Below the pieces are notes generated by a model. The model had not been told where the DNA came from and made no database searches. It saw nothing but the letters and a program-made list of their open reading frames with translations. A DNA stretch of 64,000 bases from Pedobacter sp. PAMC26386 (GTDB lineage Bacteria > Bacteroidota > Bacteroidia > Sphingobacteriales > Sphingobacteriaceae). The stretch lies in assembly GCA_014302835.1 (NCBI GenBank), contig CP060294.1, forward strand, positions 868,001-932,000. The letters run 5' to 3'. Shown one piece after another: positions 53,021 to 61,503 of this stretch. The position numbers and the translations under genes are program-made. Positions within the stretch are counted from its first letter, which is position 1, and every line of letters begins with the position of its first letter.

Positions 53021-53725
53021 TTAATTCTTGTTTTTTCTAGTGAAATCGAAGCTTTTACGTAGAGTGAGGACTCCGAAATTGAAGATCCCGCCAGATTCAA
53101 ACTGACTCATCCAATAGGACTCTACTTCAAAAGTTTTGGTTACTTTATAGCCCGCACCGCCCCATAAACGAAAGCTGTCAAAGGCCGTTTCTTTATCGAG
53201 ATTCATCCTGATTTCATTTTTTCCAATCAGGGTCCATTTACCGGTCTCCAGGTTACCTAATTTGTAATTTGCAGTTACCAGGTGTCTTGCACGGAGGATG
53301 AAACGGTCAGAGAAAAGAAAACGTTCTTCAAACCGGTAGCGCTGGGAAAGGTCAAGTCGTTCACTTAATTTATGACCAATGGTGACTTGTTGAAAAACGC
53401 GATGTTCGAGTATGGTCTTTTTTTCTGTTCCTGTTTCATCATAAGGAGAGATTTCAAGGTACATGTAACCGCCACCGAATTGTACAGGTGCGTTTTTTAG
53501 CTTGTAATCTGCGTAAGTGTTAATCAAAAAAAGCCTGCTGTCGGTAATGTCAACGTCGTAACTTCTGTATTGAACCAGCGAGGTAACTGTCCATTGGGGG
53601 GCCACTTTGGCTCTGGTGAGAAACATGTAGAACTGATTGAATTTCCCAGGTTGGGCATTTGCAATGGTATAAACTGATAGGTTGAATATCAGTGATACTA
53701 TTGTTTTTAATAGTACTTGCCTCAT
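53021..53725 (-). CDS. DUF2490 outer-membrane beta-barrel protein
   Basis: The 234-residue protein has a signal peptide (T-I-A-N-A|Q, about residue 25) and repeated amphipathic strands with a Q-Y-R-S-Y-D, Q-R-Y-R-F-E-E-R-F and R-A-R-H-L-V-T-A-N-Y pattern, as in DUF2490, ending in R-K-S-F-D-F. It is probably a small outer-membrane barrel. It is the first gene before the CitMHS transporter and may give passage for citrate or another organic acid through the outer membrane; that role is inferred from position only. Confidence 0.82.
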   Translation of the reverse strand: MRQVLLKTIVSLIFNLSVYTIANAQPGKFNQFYMFLTRAKVAPQWTVTSLVQYRSYDVDITDSRLFLINTYADYKLKNAPVQFGGGYMYLEISPYDETGTEKKTILEHRVFQQVTIGHKLSERLDLSQRYRFEERFLFSDRFILRARHLVTANYKLGNLETGKWTLIGKNEIRMNLDKETAFDSFRLWGGAGYKVTKTFEVESYWMSQFESGGIFNFGVLTLRKSFDFTRKNKN

Positions 53726-53979
53726 AATTTTAATTTGGTTAGAATTAAGCGAACAGCCAGTTGTGGTTGATGAATAAGCTGGGCGCGGATTCTAAGATGA
53801 TAGTATAAGTTTTAGTTAGGAAATAAACTCAGCGAACAACAAGAAAGTCAGGTGAACGACTGCGGAGGTGTTTTAAAAATAACCCTGTTATGTTCGGCCG
53901 GCATTACCCTGCCCTGAAAAGGAGGAAGAAACCAATTGGACAACACTTAGCATAACTTCTGTTGGACTGGAAAGATGAA

Positions 53980-55110
53980 ATGGTTTTTAATTATAACTTT
54001 GGATGGATGATCATGCTGATAAATATTATTTTCCTGGTGCTGATTTTAAGGTTGTCTTTTGAGAAAAGGATTATTGAATCAGTACTCAGGAAGGACTGGC
54101 CCGTATTACTCCTGGTACAGCATATCTTGTTTTGGGTGATCTTCTCTTTTGTAAATGTGTATTTCTACGTCTCCTTTGTAGGATTCCCGTATAATCTATA
54201 TTGTGTTTTGATTGCATTGGTGAGCAATGCTTTTATCTATTATATCAGTTTTAATAAACTGGTTCCTGAGTTTTACATTACAAAGAACTACGCGCAGTAT
54301 ATCCTGTATACGATGTTGCTATTTGTCGTTTTCAGCCTCATGCGGATACTGATTGAACCGGGTTTGACTGCTGGGCCGCCGGTAAGAATTGAACAGGGAC
54401 TTTTGTTTATTTTCATTTATACGTCACACGGAATTTGTATTTTGGTTTCTAGCTTGCTAGGCATATCAAAACATAAGTTTATGATTGAGAATGATTTGGT
54501 ATTACTGGAAAGAATCAAAAAAGAAGCGGATATGAATTTGCTGAAATCTAAGGTAAATCCACATTTTTTACTGAATACACTGAACAATATTTATGCAATT
54601 GGGGATAATATCAATGAGCTTCAATCGCAGTCAGTTTTGAATCTGAGCCAGTTATTACAGTATACAATTTATGAGACTGATCATAAGAAAATTAGTATCT
54701 CCAAAGAACTTCAAATGATTATGGCTTTGACGGGATTGTATCAGCTCAAACATGGCGGGGAACTTGATATTCAGTTTGATTTTACGGAAGAGGAATGGAT
54801 GGATGAGGTGGAAATACCTCCGGCAGTTTTCCTGACGTTATATGAAAATGCATTGAAACACTCTGCAATTGGGAATAATCCGTTGGCGTGGATTAAAGTA
54901 GATCTGGTTATGGAAGGGGATAAACTGCATTTTGTTATCCGGAATAGTATCTCTGACCTTGGGGAGATTAATGTACATTATGAATACAAGGGGATAGGGC
55001 TGACGCTAATCAGACAGTTGATGAACATTGAAATTGGTATTGATAATTATTCACTGCACACAGCAGCGGAAGGAGATATTTACCGGGCAGAACTTATATT
55101 GAATTTATGA
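53980..55110 (+). CDS. LytS-type membrane histidine kinase
   Basis: The 376-residue protein has about six membrane segments in the first 165 residues with no separate sensor domain, then the His_kinase region: K-V-N-P-H-F-L-L-N-T-L-N-N-I-Y with His195, Q-L-L-Q-Y-T-I-Y-E-T, and an ATP lid with I-P-P-A-V-F-L-T-L-Y-E-N-A-L-K-H and G-I-G-L-T-L-I-R-Q-L. A TTG at 53962 is also in frame; I prefer the ATG at 53980. It works with the LytTR regulator whose gene overlaps its stop by 4 bases, and lies opposite the DUF2490-citMHS-DAACS operon, its probable target. Confidence 0.9.
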   Translation: MVFNYNFGWMIMLINIIFLVLILRLSFEKRIIESVLRKDWPVLLLVQHILFWVIFSFVNVYFYVSFVGFPYNLYCVLIALVSNAFIYYISFNKLVPEFYITKNYAQYILYTMLLFVVFSLMRILIEPGLTAGPPVRIEQGLLFIFIYTSHGICILVSSLLGISKHKFMIENDLVLLERIKKEADMNLLKSKVNPHFLLNTLNNIYAIGDNINELQSQSVLNLSQLLQYTIYETDHKKISISKELQMIMALTGLYQLKHGGELDIQFDFTEEEWMDEVEIPPAVFLTLYENALKHSAIGNNPLAWIKVDLVMEGDKLHFVIRNSISDLGEINVHYEYKGIGLTLIRQLMNIEIGIDNYSLHTAAEGDIYRAELILNL

Positions 55111-55796
55111 TCAGATTAAAGACCGTTTGTGTTGATGATGAACTTCCCTCTTTAAAATTGATGAAGGAATATTGTGAAATGGTATCCGGTATTGAGCTGG
55201 TCAAAACGTTTTCCAACTCAAAGGAGGCTATTGCTTTTTTAGAGAAAACTAAGGTCGACTTGTTATTACTTGATATCAGAATGCCGGGATTTACAGGAAT
55301 TGAGTTATTACAGCAAATTAATTATAAACCGCTTTGCATTTTTATTACGGCTGATCTGGATTCTGCGGTGCAGGCTTATGAACTGGATGTGATAGATTAT
55401 CTGATTAAGCCGGTTCCTTTTGCCCGTTTTGAAAAGTCAGTAAATAAAGCAATGGAATATAAGAGATTTACTGCTTTCAATGATGCAGATGAAAAGATTA
55501 TCATGTTTAAATCGGATTATATGATTCAAAGGATGCGTCTTGCCGATATACTTTGGGTAGAGGGTTTTGGAGAGTATATTAAACTGGTTGGAAGATTTAA
55601 GAATTTCACTTTATTACAAAGAATGACTGAGTTTGCGGAACAATATGCTTATTTGGGGTTTATCAGGATACATAAGTCGTATCTTGTTCTTGCACAGGAT
55701 ATTGAGTCTTATTCTTCAAGTATGGTTAAATTAAAAATGGGTCATGAACTACCTGTTGGCAGGGTCTATAAGCAAAATGTACAGCTCAGAGGTTAA
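55107..55796 (+). CDS. LytTR-family response regulator
   Basis: The 229-residue protein has a receiver domain (V-C-V-D-D-E-L-P-S at the start, phospho-acceptor Asp56 in L-L-L-D-I-R-M-P-G, K in L-I-K-P-V-P-F) and a C-terminal LytTR DNA-binding domain from about residue 131 (I-I-M-F-K-S-D-Y-M-I, D-I-L-W-V-E-G-F-G-E-Y-I-K-L, F-I-R-I-H-K-S-Y-L-V, L-P-V-G-R-V-Y-K). It should bind paired direct repeats upstream of its target genes. Its partner is the kinase directly upstream. Confidence 0.93.
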   Translation: MIRLKTVCVDDELPSLKLMKEYCEMVSGIELVKTFSNSKEAIAFLEKTKVDLLLLDIRMPGFTGIELLQQINYKPLCIFITADLDSAVQAYELDVIDYLIKPVPFARFEKSVNKAMEYKRFTAFNDADEKIIMFKSDYMIQRMRLADILWVEGFGEYIKLVGRFKNFTLLQRMTEFAEQYAYLGFIRIHKSYLVLAQDIESYSSSMVKLKMGHELPVGRVYKQNVQLRG

Positions 55797-55918
55797 TCTT
55801 ATTTCTGGGTTAATTATTCAAAGGATAATTTGGTCATAAACAAAAATATATCGAACAAAACGCCTGCTCATTTTGTATTTATAATCGTTGTAACACTAAA
55901 CTAAATAATTGAAAAACG

Positions 55919-56965
55919 ATGAAAGCAATAAAATCTTATGCAGCGCATAGCGCAGATAAACCACTTGCTCCGTACCAGTTAGACCGTCGTGAGCCGGGAG
56001 CTGATGACGTAGAAATCAAGATCTTATATTGTGGCGTATGCCATTCAGATATTCATACTGCAAGAAATGAATGGGCTGGAACGATGTACCCGGTTGTTCC
56101 CGGACATGAAATTGTTGGTAAAGTAACCCGTGTTGGCAGCGGGGTAAGCCGCTTTAAAATTGGTGATACTGTAGGGGTAGGCTGTTTTGTAGACTCCTGC
56201 GGTCATTGCAGAAATTGTGCGGAAGATAATGAACAGTATTGTGAAAATGGACATTCACAAACCTATAACTCCCTTTTACAGGATAAAAAGACAATTACCT
56301 ATGGTGGTTATTCCAGCCATATCGTGGTGACGCAGAAGTTTGTTTTGAATGTGTCTGATAAATTGCCTCTTGAAAAAGTGGCTCCCTTATTATGTGCTGG
56401 TATCACCACTTATTCTCCCTTGAAACACTGGAATGTGAAAAAAGGAGATCAGCTGGCCGTAGTTGGTTTAGGTGGGTTAGGACATATGGCGGTGAAAATT
56501 GCAGCTTCTATGGGGGCAGAAGTAACGGTATTAAGTCGTTCTAAAAGTAAAGAGAAAGATGCGCAGGAGTTAGGAGCGCATCATTTTGAAATTACGACAG
56601 AAAAAGAGACCATGAAAAAACTGGCTAACAGGTTTGATTATATCATTGATACAGTTTCTGCAGAGCATGATTACAATGAATACCTTGCTTTGTTACGTAC
56701 CAATGGGGTTATGGTGTTGTTAGGCGTACCACCGAAACCTTCAGATGTACATGCATTTCAATTGATTGGTGGCCGCCGCAGCCTGGTTGGTTCATTGGTT
56801 GGAGGAATCAAGGAAACTCAGGAGATGCTGGATTACTGCGCAGAACATAATATTACCTCGGATGTGGAAATGATCAATATTGACCAGATCAATGAAGCTT
56901 ATGAGCGTACGCTTGCGGGTGATGTTCATTATCGTTTTGTGATTGACATGGCATCGCTGAATTAA
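55919..56965 (+). CDS. Zinc-dependent alcohol dehydrogenase (CAD/YahK type)
   Basis: The 348-residue protein has catalytic zinc ligands in C-G-V-C-H-S-D-I-H (Cys41) and P-G-H-E (His63, Glu64), four structural zinc cysteines (Cys94, 97, 100 and 108), and the cofactor loop V-V-G-L-G-G-L-G-H-M-A near residue 180-190. This set marks the cinnamyl-alcohol-dehydrogenase branch, which reduces aldehydes with NADPH. It is transcribed alone and ends at a clear terminator. Its usual substrates are broad-range aldehydes; nothing nearby narrows this. Confidence 0.93.
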   Translation: MKAIKSYAAHSADKPLAPYQLDRREPGADDVEIKILYCGVCHSDIHTARNEWAGTMYPVVPGHEIVGKVTRVGSGVSRFKIGDTVGVGCFVDSCGHCRNCAEDNEQYCENGHSQTYNSLLQDKKTITYGGYSSHIVVTQKFVLNVSDKLPLEKVAPLLCAGITTYSPLKHWNVKKGDQLAVVGLGGLGHMAVKIAASMGAEVTVLSRSKSKEKDAQELGAHHFEITTEKETMKKLANRFDYIIDTVSAEHDYNEYLALLRTNGVMVLLGVPPKPSDVHAFQLIGGRRSLVGSLVGGIKETQEMLDYCAEHNITSDVEMINIDQINEAYERTLAGDVHYRFVIDMASLN

Positions 56966-57019
56966 GATCAGGCAGATTGAATATTTATTGAATAAATAAG
57001 CTTAGATTGGAATAAAAAT

Positions 57020-57053
57020 AAAAGAGGCGCTTTTTTTTAAAAGTGCCTCTTTT
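57020..57053 (+). terminator. Intrinsic terminator after the alcohol dehydrogenase gene
   Basis: AAAAGAGGCGCTTTT pairs with AAAAGTGCCTCTTTT (one G-T pair) around a TTTT loop. Confidence 0.9.
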
Positions 57054-57073
57054 ATTATCCGGCTGACAGTTAA

Positions 57074-57094
57074 AGTCTATAAATATGATAGACT
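57074..57094. promoter_or_regulatory. Operator-like dyad AGTCTAT-N7-ATAGACT before metN
   Basis: Perfect 7-base arms (57074-57080 and 57088-57094) lie 16 bases upstream of the metN -7 box, a position suited to a repressor or activator. No SAM riboswitch fits into the short leader, so a protein regulator is more likely. Confidence 0.6.
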
Positions 57095-57109
57095 ATTGAT
57101 GATTATTAT

Positions 57110-57117
57110 TACTTTTG
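57110..57117 (+). promoter_or_regulatory. -7 box TACTTTTG of the metNIQ operon
   Basis: An exact TAnnTTTG ends 8 bases before the ATG at 57126. This implies a very short or absent leader and argues against an upstream start at 57096. Confidence 0.55.
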
Positions 57118-57125
57118 CGGCGAAC

Positions 57126-58157
57126 ATGATTGTATTAAAAAATATAACTAAACAATTTCATCAGAAAAACAGGGAAATTACAGCCTTGTCGGACGTCTCA
57201 TTAACAGTTCCCAAAGGTAAAATATATGGGGTAATTGGAGCCTCAGGTGCTGGTAAAAGTACGCTGATCCGCTGTGTGAATTTGTTGGAAAGGCCTACCT
57301 CGGGACAAGTTATCGTTGATGGACTGAACCTGATTAATTTATCACCTGCTTCATTAGCTAAAGAAAGAAGACAGATCGGAATGATTTTTCAGCATTTCAA
57401 TCTTTTATCATCCAGAACGGTTGCTGAAAATATAGCCTTTCCTTTAGAATTAGATGGCGTTCCTAAAGAACAAATACAAAAAAGAGTAGCTGAACTACTT
57501 GCCTTAGTTGGGCTGGAAGATAAAGGGAAAGATTATCCTGCTAATTTATCTGGTGGACAAAAACAACGTGTCGCCATTGCAAGAACATTAGCTAGCAACC
57601 CAAAAGTGCTGTTATGTGATGAAGCCACAAGTGCTTTAGATCCTGCAACGACCAAATCTATTCTCACCTTATTAAAGGATATTAATAAAAGATTAAACAT
57701 TACCATTCTATTGATTACCCATGAAATGGATGTCGTGAAAAGTATATGTGACGAGGTTGCAGTGATCAGTGCCGGAAAACTAATTGAACAGGGAACGGTT
57801 AGTGAGATTTTTGCTCATCCTAAAGCAGATCTTACACGTGAGTTTATTGCTTCATCTTTAAAAATCAATATTCCGGAAACTTATCTAGAGCGATTAAGTG
57901 ATAAGCTTACAGCAGATAACAGGCCATTGTTAAAGCTTGAATTTACTGGGCAGTCGGTAGATGATCCTGTACTTTCTGAAGTGAGCAGGTTGTTCAATCT
58001 GAATAACAATATTATTTACGCGCAGATTGAATATGCCGGAGGAGTAAAATTCGGGGCAATGGTGATTGAAGTTTTCGGAACACAGGAAGATAGTCTGAAA
58101 GCAATAGCATATTATGAAAAGAAACAAATTAAAGTGGAGGTTTTAGGTTATGTCTGA
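57126..58157 (+). CDS. metN: Methionine ABC importer ATPase
   Basis: The 343-residue protein has a complete ABC ATPase: Walker [10 protein letters not shown] (residues 38-46), Q-loop F-Q-H-F-N-L-L-S, signature L-S-G-G-Q-K-Q-R, Walker [14 protein letters not shown] and H-loop [10 protein letters not shown]-terminal NIL domain from about residue 265 is the regulatory methionine-binding part found in MetN. It powers methionine uptake with MetI and MetQ encoded next; its end overlaps metI by 8 bases. Confidence 0.96.
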   Translation: MIVLKNITKQFHQKNREITALSDVSLTVPKGKIYGVIGASGAGKSTLIRCVNLLERPTSGQVIVDGLNLINLSPASLAKERRQIGMIFQHFNLLSSRTVAENIAFPLELDGVPKEQIQKRVAELLALVGLEDKGKDYPANLSGGQKQRVAIARTLASNPKVLLCDEATSALDPATTKSILTLLKDINKRLNITILLITHEMDVVKSICDEVAVISAGKLIEQGTVSEIFAHPKADLTREFIASSLKINIPETYLERLSDKLTADNRPLLKLEFTGQSVDDPVLSEVSRLFNLNNNIIYAQIEYAGGVKFGAMVIEVFGTQEDSLKAIAYYEKKQIKVEVLGYV

Positions 58158-58806
58158 GTCAATGATCTTAATGATGTTCAAAGGAACATGGGAGACTATA
58201 GTCATGACCTTTGTCTCAGGTTTTTTTGGTTTTGTGATTGGCCTGCCTACCGGTGTAATGCTTTATCTAACCCGCAAAGGACAAGTGCTTGAAAACAGGA
58301 CTTTGAATAATGTGGTCTCAGTTTTAGTGAATATTTTTCGCTCTATTCCATTTATCATACTGATTGTCTGGATGATTCCTTTTACCCGGATGCTGGTTGG
58401 AACCTCTATTGGTATTGAAGCAGCTTTAGTACCTTTAAGTATAGGTGCTGCACCTTTCATCGCCAGAATGGTAGAAAATAGCCTGATAGAAGTTCCGGGA
58501 GGACTGGTTGAAGCTGCAAGAGCAATGGGGGCAACTCCATTTCAAATCGTTTATAAAGTTTTACTGCCCGAAGCTATGCCCTCACTGATTAATACCGCAT
58601 CGATTACTTTAATTACACTTGTTGGTTACTCAGCAATGGGTGGTGCCGTTGGTGCTGGTGGATTAGGACAGATCGGTTATCAATATGGTTATGTAGGTTA
58701 TGATGTATTGGTGATGAACACGGTATTAGTCGTGTTGGTTGCCTTAGTATTCTCTATACAATTTACCGGGGATTTGATCGCTAAACGTGTGGATCACAGA
58801 AAATAA
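58150..58806 (+). CDS. metI: Methionine ABC importer permease
   Basis: The 218-residue protein has five membrane segments and the permease coupling motif [22 protein letters not shown] around residues 118-139, plus the MetI-typical [11 protein letters not shown] and [14 protein letters not shown]. Length matches MetI of other bacteria. It starts within the end of metN, so translation is coupled. Confidence 0.96.
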   Translation: MSESMILMMFKGTWETIVMTFVSGFFGFVIGLPTGVMLYLTRKGQVLENRTLNNVVSVLVNIFRSIPFIILIVWMIPFTRMLVGTSIGIEAALVPLSIGAAPFIARMVENSLIEVPGGLVEAARAMGATPFQIVYKVLLPEAMPSLINTASITLITLVGYSAMGGAVGAGGLGQIGYQYGYVGYDVLVMNTVLVVLVALVFSIQFTGDLIAKRVDHRK

Positions 58807-58832
58807 TTACCTTTAAAGACTAATACAAGCTA

Positions 58833-59651
58833 ATGAAATCAAAAATTAAATTACTGGCAGCTGTTGCTGTTATTGCATCAGCTACCTTGTTCAGCTGCAA
58901 CAGAGGCGCCAAAAAGAGTGACCCGAACCATATTAAAGTGGGTGTAGAATCAGGACCTGAATATGCTGTAGCACAAGCTGCGCAGAAAGTTGCAAAAGAG
59001 AAATTCGGTTTAGAAGTCGAACTGGTACAATTTAATGATTTTGTGATGCCTAATGAAGCGCTAAGTCAGGGTGATTTAGATGCGAATGTATTTCAAAATA
59101 AGCCATATCTTGATGTTCAGACTAAACAACGCGGTTATAAATTCGTTATTCAAGGGAACACTTTTGTTTTTCCTTTAGCAGGATATTCTAAAAAGATTAA
59201 GAAAATAGAAGAATTAAAAGAAGGAAATACCATTATCATTCCTAATGACCCAACTAATGGAGGCAGAGCTTTGCTTCTTTTACAAAAATCTGGATTACTG
59301 AAACTAAAAGATGGTGTTGGTCTGTTACCTACAGTAAATGATATTATTGAAAATCCTAAAAAGATAAAAATTCTGGAACTGGAAGCACCTCAATTGCCAA
59401 GAGCGCTTGATGATCAGAATGTGACTATAGCAGTGATCAACAATACTTTTGCTACTTCCGTAGGTTTAATAGCTGACCGTGACGGACTAATTGTAGAAGA
59501 TAAGAAATCACCTTATGTAAATATTATTGTATCCAGAGAAGATAACAAGGATGAAGAAAAAATAAAGAAATTTGTAAAGGCTTTTCAGTCTGATGAAGTA
59601 GCAGAAGCTGCTGCTAAAATATTTAAAGGCGGAGCTGTTAAAGGCTGGTAA
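58833..59651 (+). CDS. metQ: Methionine-binding lipoprotein
   Basis: The 272-residue protein has a lipobox with Cys22 (L-F-S-C-N-R-G) and the NlpA/MetQ pattern: I-K-V-G-V-E-S-G-P-E-Y, L-V-Q-F-N-D-F-V-M-P-N-E-A-L-S-Q-G-D-L-D-A-N-V-F-Q-N-K-P-Y-L, F-P-L-A-G-Y-S and I-P-N-D-P-T-N-G-G-R-A-L-L-L-L. It captures methionine in the periplasm for MetNI. It is last in the operon and is followed by a terminator. Confidence 0.95.
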   Translation: MKSKIKLLAAVAVIASATLFSCNRGAKKSDPNHIKVGVESGPEYAVAQAAQKVAKEKFGLEVELVQFNDFVMPNEALSQGDLDANVFQNKPYLDVQTKQRGYKFVIQGNTFVFPLAGYSKKIKKIEELKEGNTIIIPNDPTNGGRALLLLQKSGLLKLKDGVGLLPTVNDIIENPKKIKILELEAPQLPRALDDQNVTIAVINNTFATSVGLIADRDGLIVEDKKSPYVNIIVSREDNKDEEKIKKFVKAFQSDEVAEAAAKIFKGGAVKGW

Positions 59652-59678
59652 AATAGTAATAACAGAAAGCGAAATAAC

Positions 59679-59717
59679 AAAAACCGGCTGTTCTTATCAA
59701 GAGCATCCGGTTTTTTT
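59679..59717 (+). terminator. Intrinsic terminator of the metNIQ operon
   Basis: AAAACCGG and CCGGTTTT form the stem, with an inner CTT/AAG pairing, followed by TTTTTTT ending at 59717. Confidence 0.85.
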
Positions 59718-59739
59718 ATGTCAGCTTTGCTGAAAGGCT

Positions 59740-60102
59740 TTACAAGCCATTTTCATATGCTTTTTTCATATATGACCTTACTTCTTCATTCAGATCTTTT
59801 TTAGCATAAATACGGATATGATGATTGTAATCATTACTGCCCGGTACAGGTTTAATTTTACGAAAGCATAAATTATCTTCGTAAACCTCTTTAAAAGGAA
59901 ATACGACATCGATGAAATCTTTCCCCATTTGTATGATATAAGCAAAGTTAATCCTTGCAGAAAAAGCAATCATGGTTTTGGTTGAATGGACATGGATTTT
60001 CCCTATTTGTTGAAATGTCGCATTCAGGTCTTCAAAAAGTGCAATTGACTGGGCAGACTTTTTTAATAGAAATTCTTTGAGTAGCTGATCTTCGTATTCC
60101 AT
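59740..60102 (-). CDS. DUF5655-like protein
   Basis: The 120-residue soluble protein resembles DUF5655 domains (F-E-D-L-N-A-T-F-Q-Q-I-G-K-I-H-V-H-S-T-K-T-M-I-A-F, then F-A-Y-I-I-Q-M-G-K-D-F-I-D-V-V-F-P-F and N-H-H-I-R-I-Y). The family is small and without a known function. It has its own well-matched promoter at 60150-60182 and lies divergent from the fdh operon, with an FNR-type box between them that could affect both. No partner gene is seen. Confidence 0.7.
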   Translation of the reverse strand: MEYEDQLLKEFLLKKSAQSIALFEDLNATFQQIGKIHVHSTKTMIAFSARINFAYIIQMGKDFIDVVFPFKEVYEDNLCFRKIKPVPGSNDYNHHIRIYAKKDLNEEVRSYMKKAYENGL

Positions 60103-60149
60103 TAGTTTTAAGTGCTGTGTGATGATGTTAATTAAGATAGCTAATTTTA

Positions 60150-60182
60150 CAAAAATAGGTTAAAAAGCTATTCATTTGCAAA
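60150..60182 (-). promoter_or_regulatory. Promoter of the DUF5655 gene (TTTG-N21-TAttTTTG, minus strand)
   Basis: On the plus strand CAAA at 60179-60182 and CAAAAATA at 60150-60157 give an ideal minus-strand -33/-7 pair. The FNR-type dyad begins 3 bases upstream of the -33 box. Confidence 0.65.
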
Positions 60183-60185
60183 ACA

Positions 60186-60199
60186 TTGATCTAGATCAA
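60186..60199. promoter_or_regulatory. Perfect FNR/CRP-type box TTGAT-ctag-ATCAA
   Basis: The 14-base dyad is an exact match to the FNR consensus TTGATnnnnATCAA, 47 bases before the fdhD start. FNR-type oxygen sensors activate formate dehydrogenase genes in many bacteria. The regulator gene is not in the window. Confidence 0.75.
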
Positions 60200-60246
60200 A
60201 AAAGGGTTTATTAGAATGCATTTAACAATAAATCGTAAATTAGACT

Positions 60247-61137
60247 ATGCAAATGGACTCCATACAGCGGTTCTCGATTATAAAAGTGACCGGTCACCAT
60301 GCTTTGCCGGTAACTGATGAACTTGCCGTCGAAGAACCTTTAGAAATAAGGGTTGGTTACGTTGTTGATCAGCAGTTGGTTATGAAAAATATTTCCGTAA
60401 CCATGCGCACGCCCGGTCATGATGCTGAACTCGCCACCGGTTTTTTATTCACAGAAGGAATTATTCAAAGCAAAGATGCACTAGCCGACGTTAGTCATTG
60501 TTTTATCGCCTGTGCGGAAAATAAAGAAAACGTAATTCAGGTAAATTTAAAAGAAGGGTTTACACCTATACTTCAAGATACAGAGCGGAATTTTTATACC
60601 ACTTCAAGTTGCGGTGTCTGTGGCAAAGGATCAATAGCGGCAATCCGTACGGTCAGCACCTTTCAACAATCAACAGAAGATAACCTTTTTCTGAGTCAGG
60701 AAATACTGAATCAATTACCTATAACCTTACAAAAAGAACAAGAAGTTTTTGCTGTAACCGGTGGTTTACATGCTTCAGCATTATTTACCCTTTCGGGCGA
60801 TTTACTTTTGCTGAGAGAAGATGTAGGACGGCATAATGCACTTGATAAATTAATAGGCGCTGCAATCAACAAAGACTGGCTACCCCTAACACAAACAGTT
60901 TTATTATTGAGCGGAAGAGTCAGTTTTGAGCTGGTTCAAAAAGCAGCTATGGCGGGTATCCGGATAATCGCAGCAGTGGGTGCCCCATCAAGTCTGGCTA
61001 TCCAATTAGCAGAAGAATTCGGAATTACGCTGGTTGGTTTTCTGCGAAACCAACGGTTCAATATTTATGCTGGCGCACACCGTATTGCTATTCACACTAA
61101 AGAAACACAAACCTATTCCAATGAAGATAAGAATTAA
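60247..61137 (+). CDS. fdhD: Formate dehydrogenase accessory sulfurtransferase
   Basis: The 296-residue protein has the FdhD pattern: V-T-M-R-T-P-G-H-D-A-E-L-A-T-G-F-L-F-T-E-G-I-I near residue 57-79, the sulfur-carrying S-S-C-G-V-C-G-K (Cys122 and Cys125), T-G-G-L-H-A-S-A-L-F, L-R-E-D-V-G-R-H-N-A-L-D-K-L-I-G and G-R-V-S-F-E-L-V-Q-K. FdhD passes sulfur from a cysteine desulfurase to the molybdenum cofactor, needed for formate dehydrogenase activity. It is the first gene of the operon leading to the FdhF/YdeP enzyme, and its end overlaps the small DUF7009-like gene by 17 bases. Confidence 0.95.
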   Translation: MQMDSIQRFSIIKVTGHHALPVTDELAVEEPLEIRVGYVVDQQLVMKNISVTMRTPGHDAELATGFLFTEGIIQSKDALADVSHCFIACAENKENVIQVNLKEGFTPILQDTERNFYTTSSCGVCGKGSIAAIRTVSTFQQSTEDNLFLSQEILNQLPITLQKEQEVFAVTGGLHASALFTLSGDLLLLREDVGRHNALDKLIGAAINKDWLPLTQTVLLLSGRVSFELVQKAAMAGIRIIAAVGAPSSLAIQLAEEFGITLVGFLRNQRFNIYAGAHRIAIHTKETQTYSNEDKN

Positions 61138-61474
61138 AGGAAATTCACTGAGGTATCGTTTAACAAGATCAGATCTTGCAACCGTTACTAAAGAAGGATA
61201 TATAGAAGAAAACACTGATTTTGGTCAGCAGACCTTAATTTATGCGCTGAAAGTTACCGAAACAGAAGAATTGAAAGCTGAGTTTATCAATAGCCAGCTT
61301 ACCTTGTTTATTTCTGCAGCTATGGTTAAAGAATTTGCAGATACTGATCAGGTCGGATTTTCCCATCAGTCAGGGCCATTACATTTATTAATAGAGAAGG
61401 ATTTTACCTGTTTAGACAATGTCGAAGAAGATCAGAGTGATAATTTCCCTAATCCACTAGCTGTAAACAATTAA
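61121..61474 (+). CDS. Small uncharacterised protein of formate dehydrogenase operons (DUF7009-like)
   Basis: The 117-residue protein begins M-K-I-R-I-K-G-N-S-L-R-Y-R-L-T-R-S-D and has T-D-F-G-Q-Q-T-L-I-Y-A-L-K-V and S-G-P-L-H-L-L-I-E-K-D-F-x-C-L-D-N. I recall such short proteins, named DUF7009, beside fdhD in Bacteroidota, but cannot check this. The start at 61121 gives the natural N-terminus; an open frame reaching upstream lies inside fdhD. It has one Cys close to the end and no signal peptide. Its tight place between fdhD and the enzyme gene suggests a role in cofactor delivery or enzyme assembly. Confidence 0.7.
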   Translation: MKIRIKGNSLRYRLTRSDLATVTKEGYIEENTDFGQQTLIYALKVTETEELKAEFINSQLTLFISAAMVKEFADTDQVGFSHQSGPLHLLIEKDFTCLDNVEEDQSDNFPNPLAVNN

Positions 61475-61503
61475 ACGCTTTACTGGCGCAAATCTATTCC
61501 CTT

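Noticed and set aside
57096..57125. Earlier start for metN
   Set aside because: It would add ten residues not found in MetN and would overlap the -7 promoter box.
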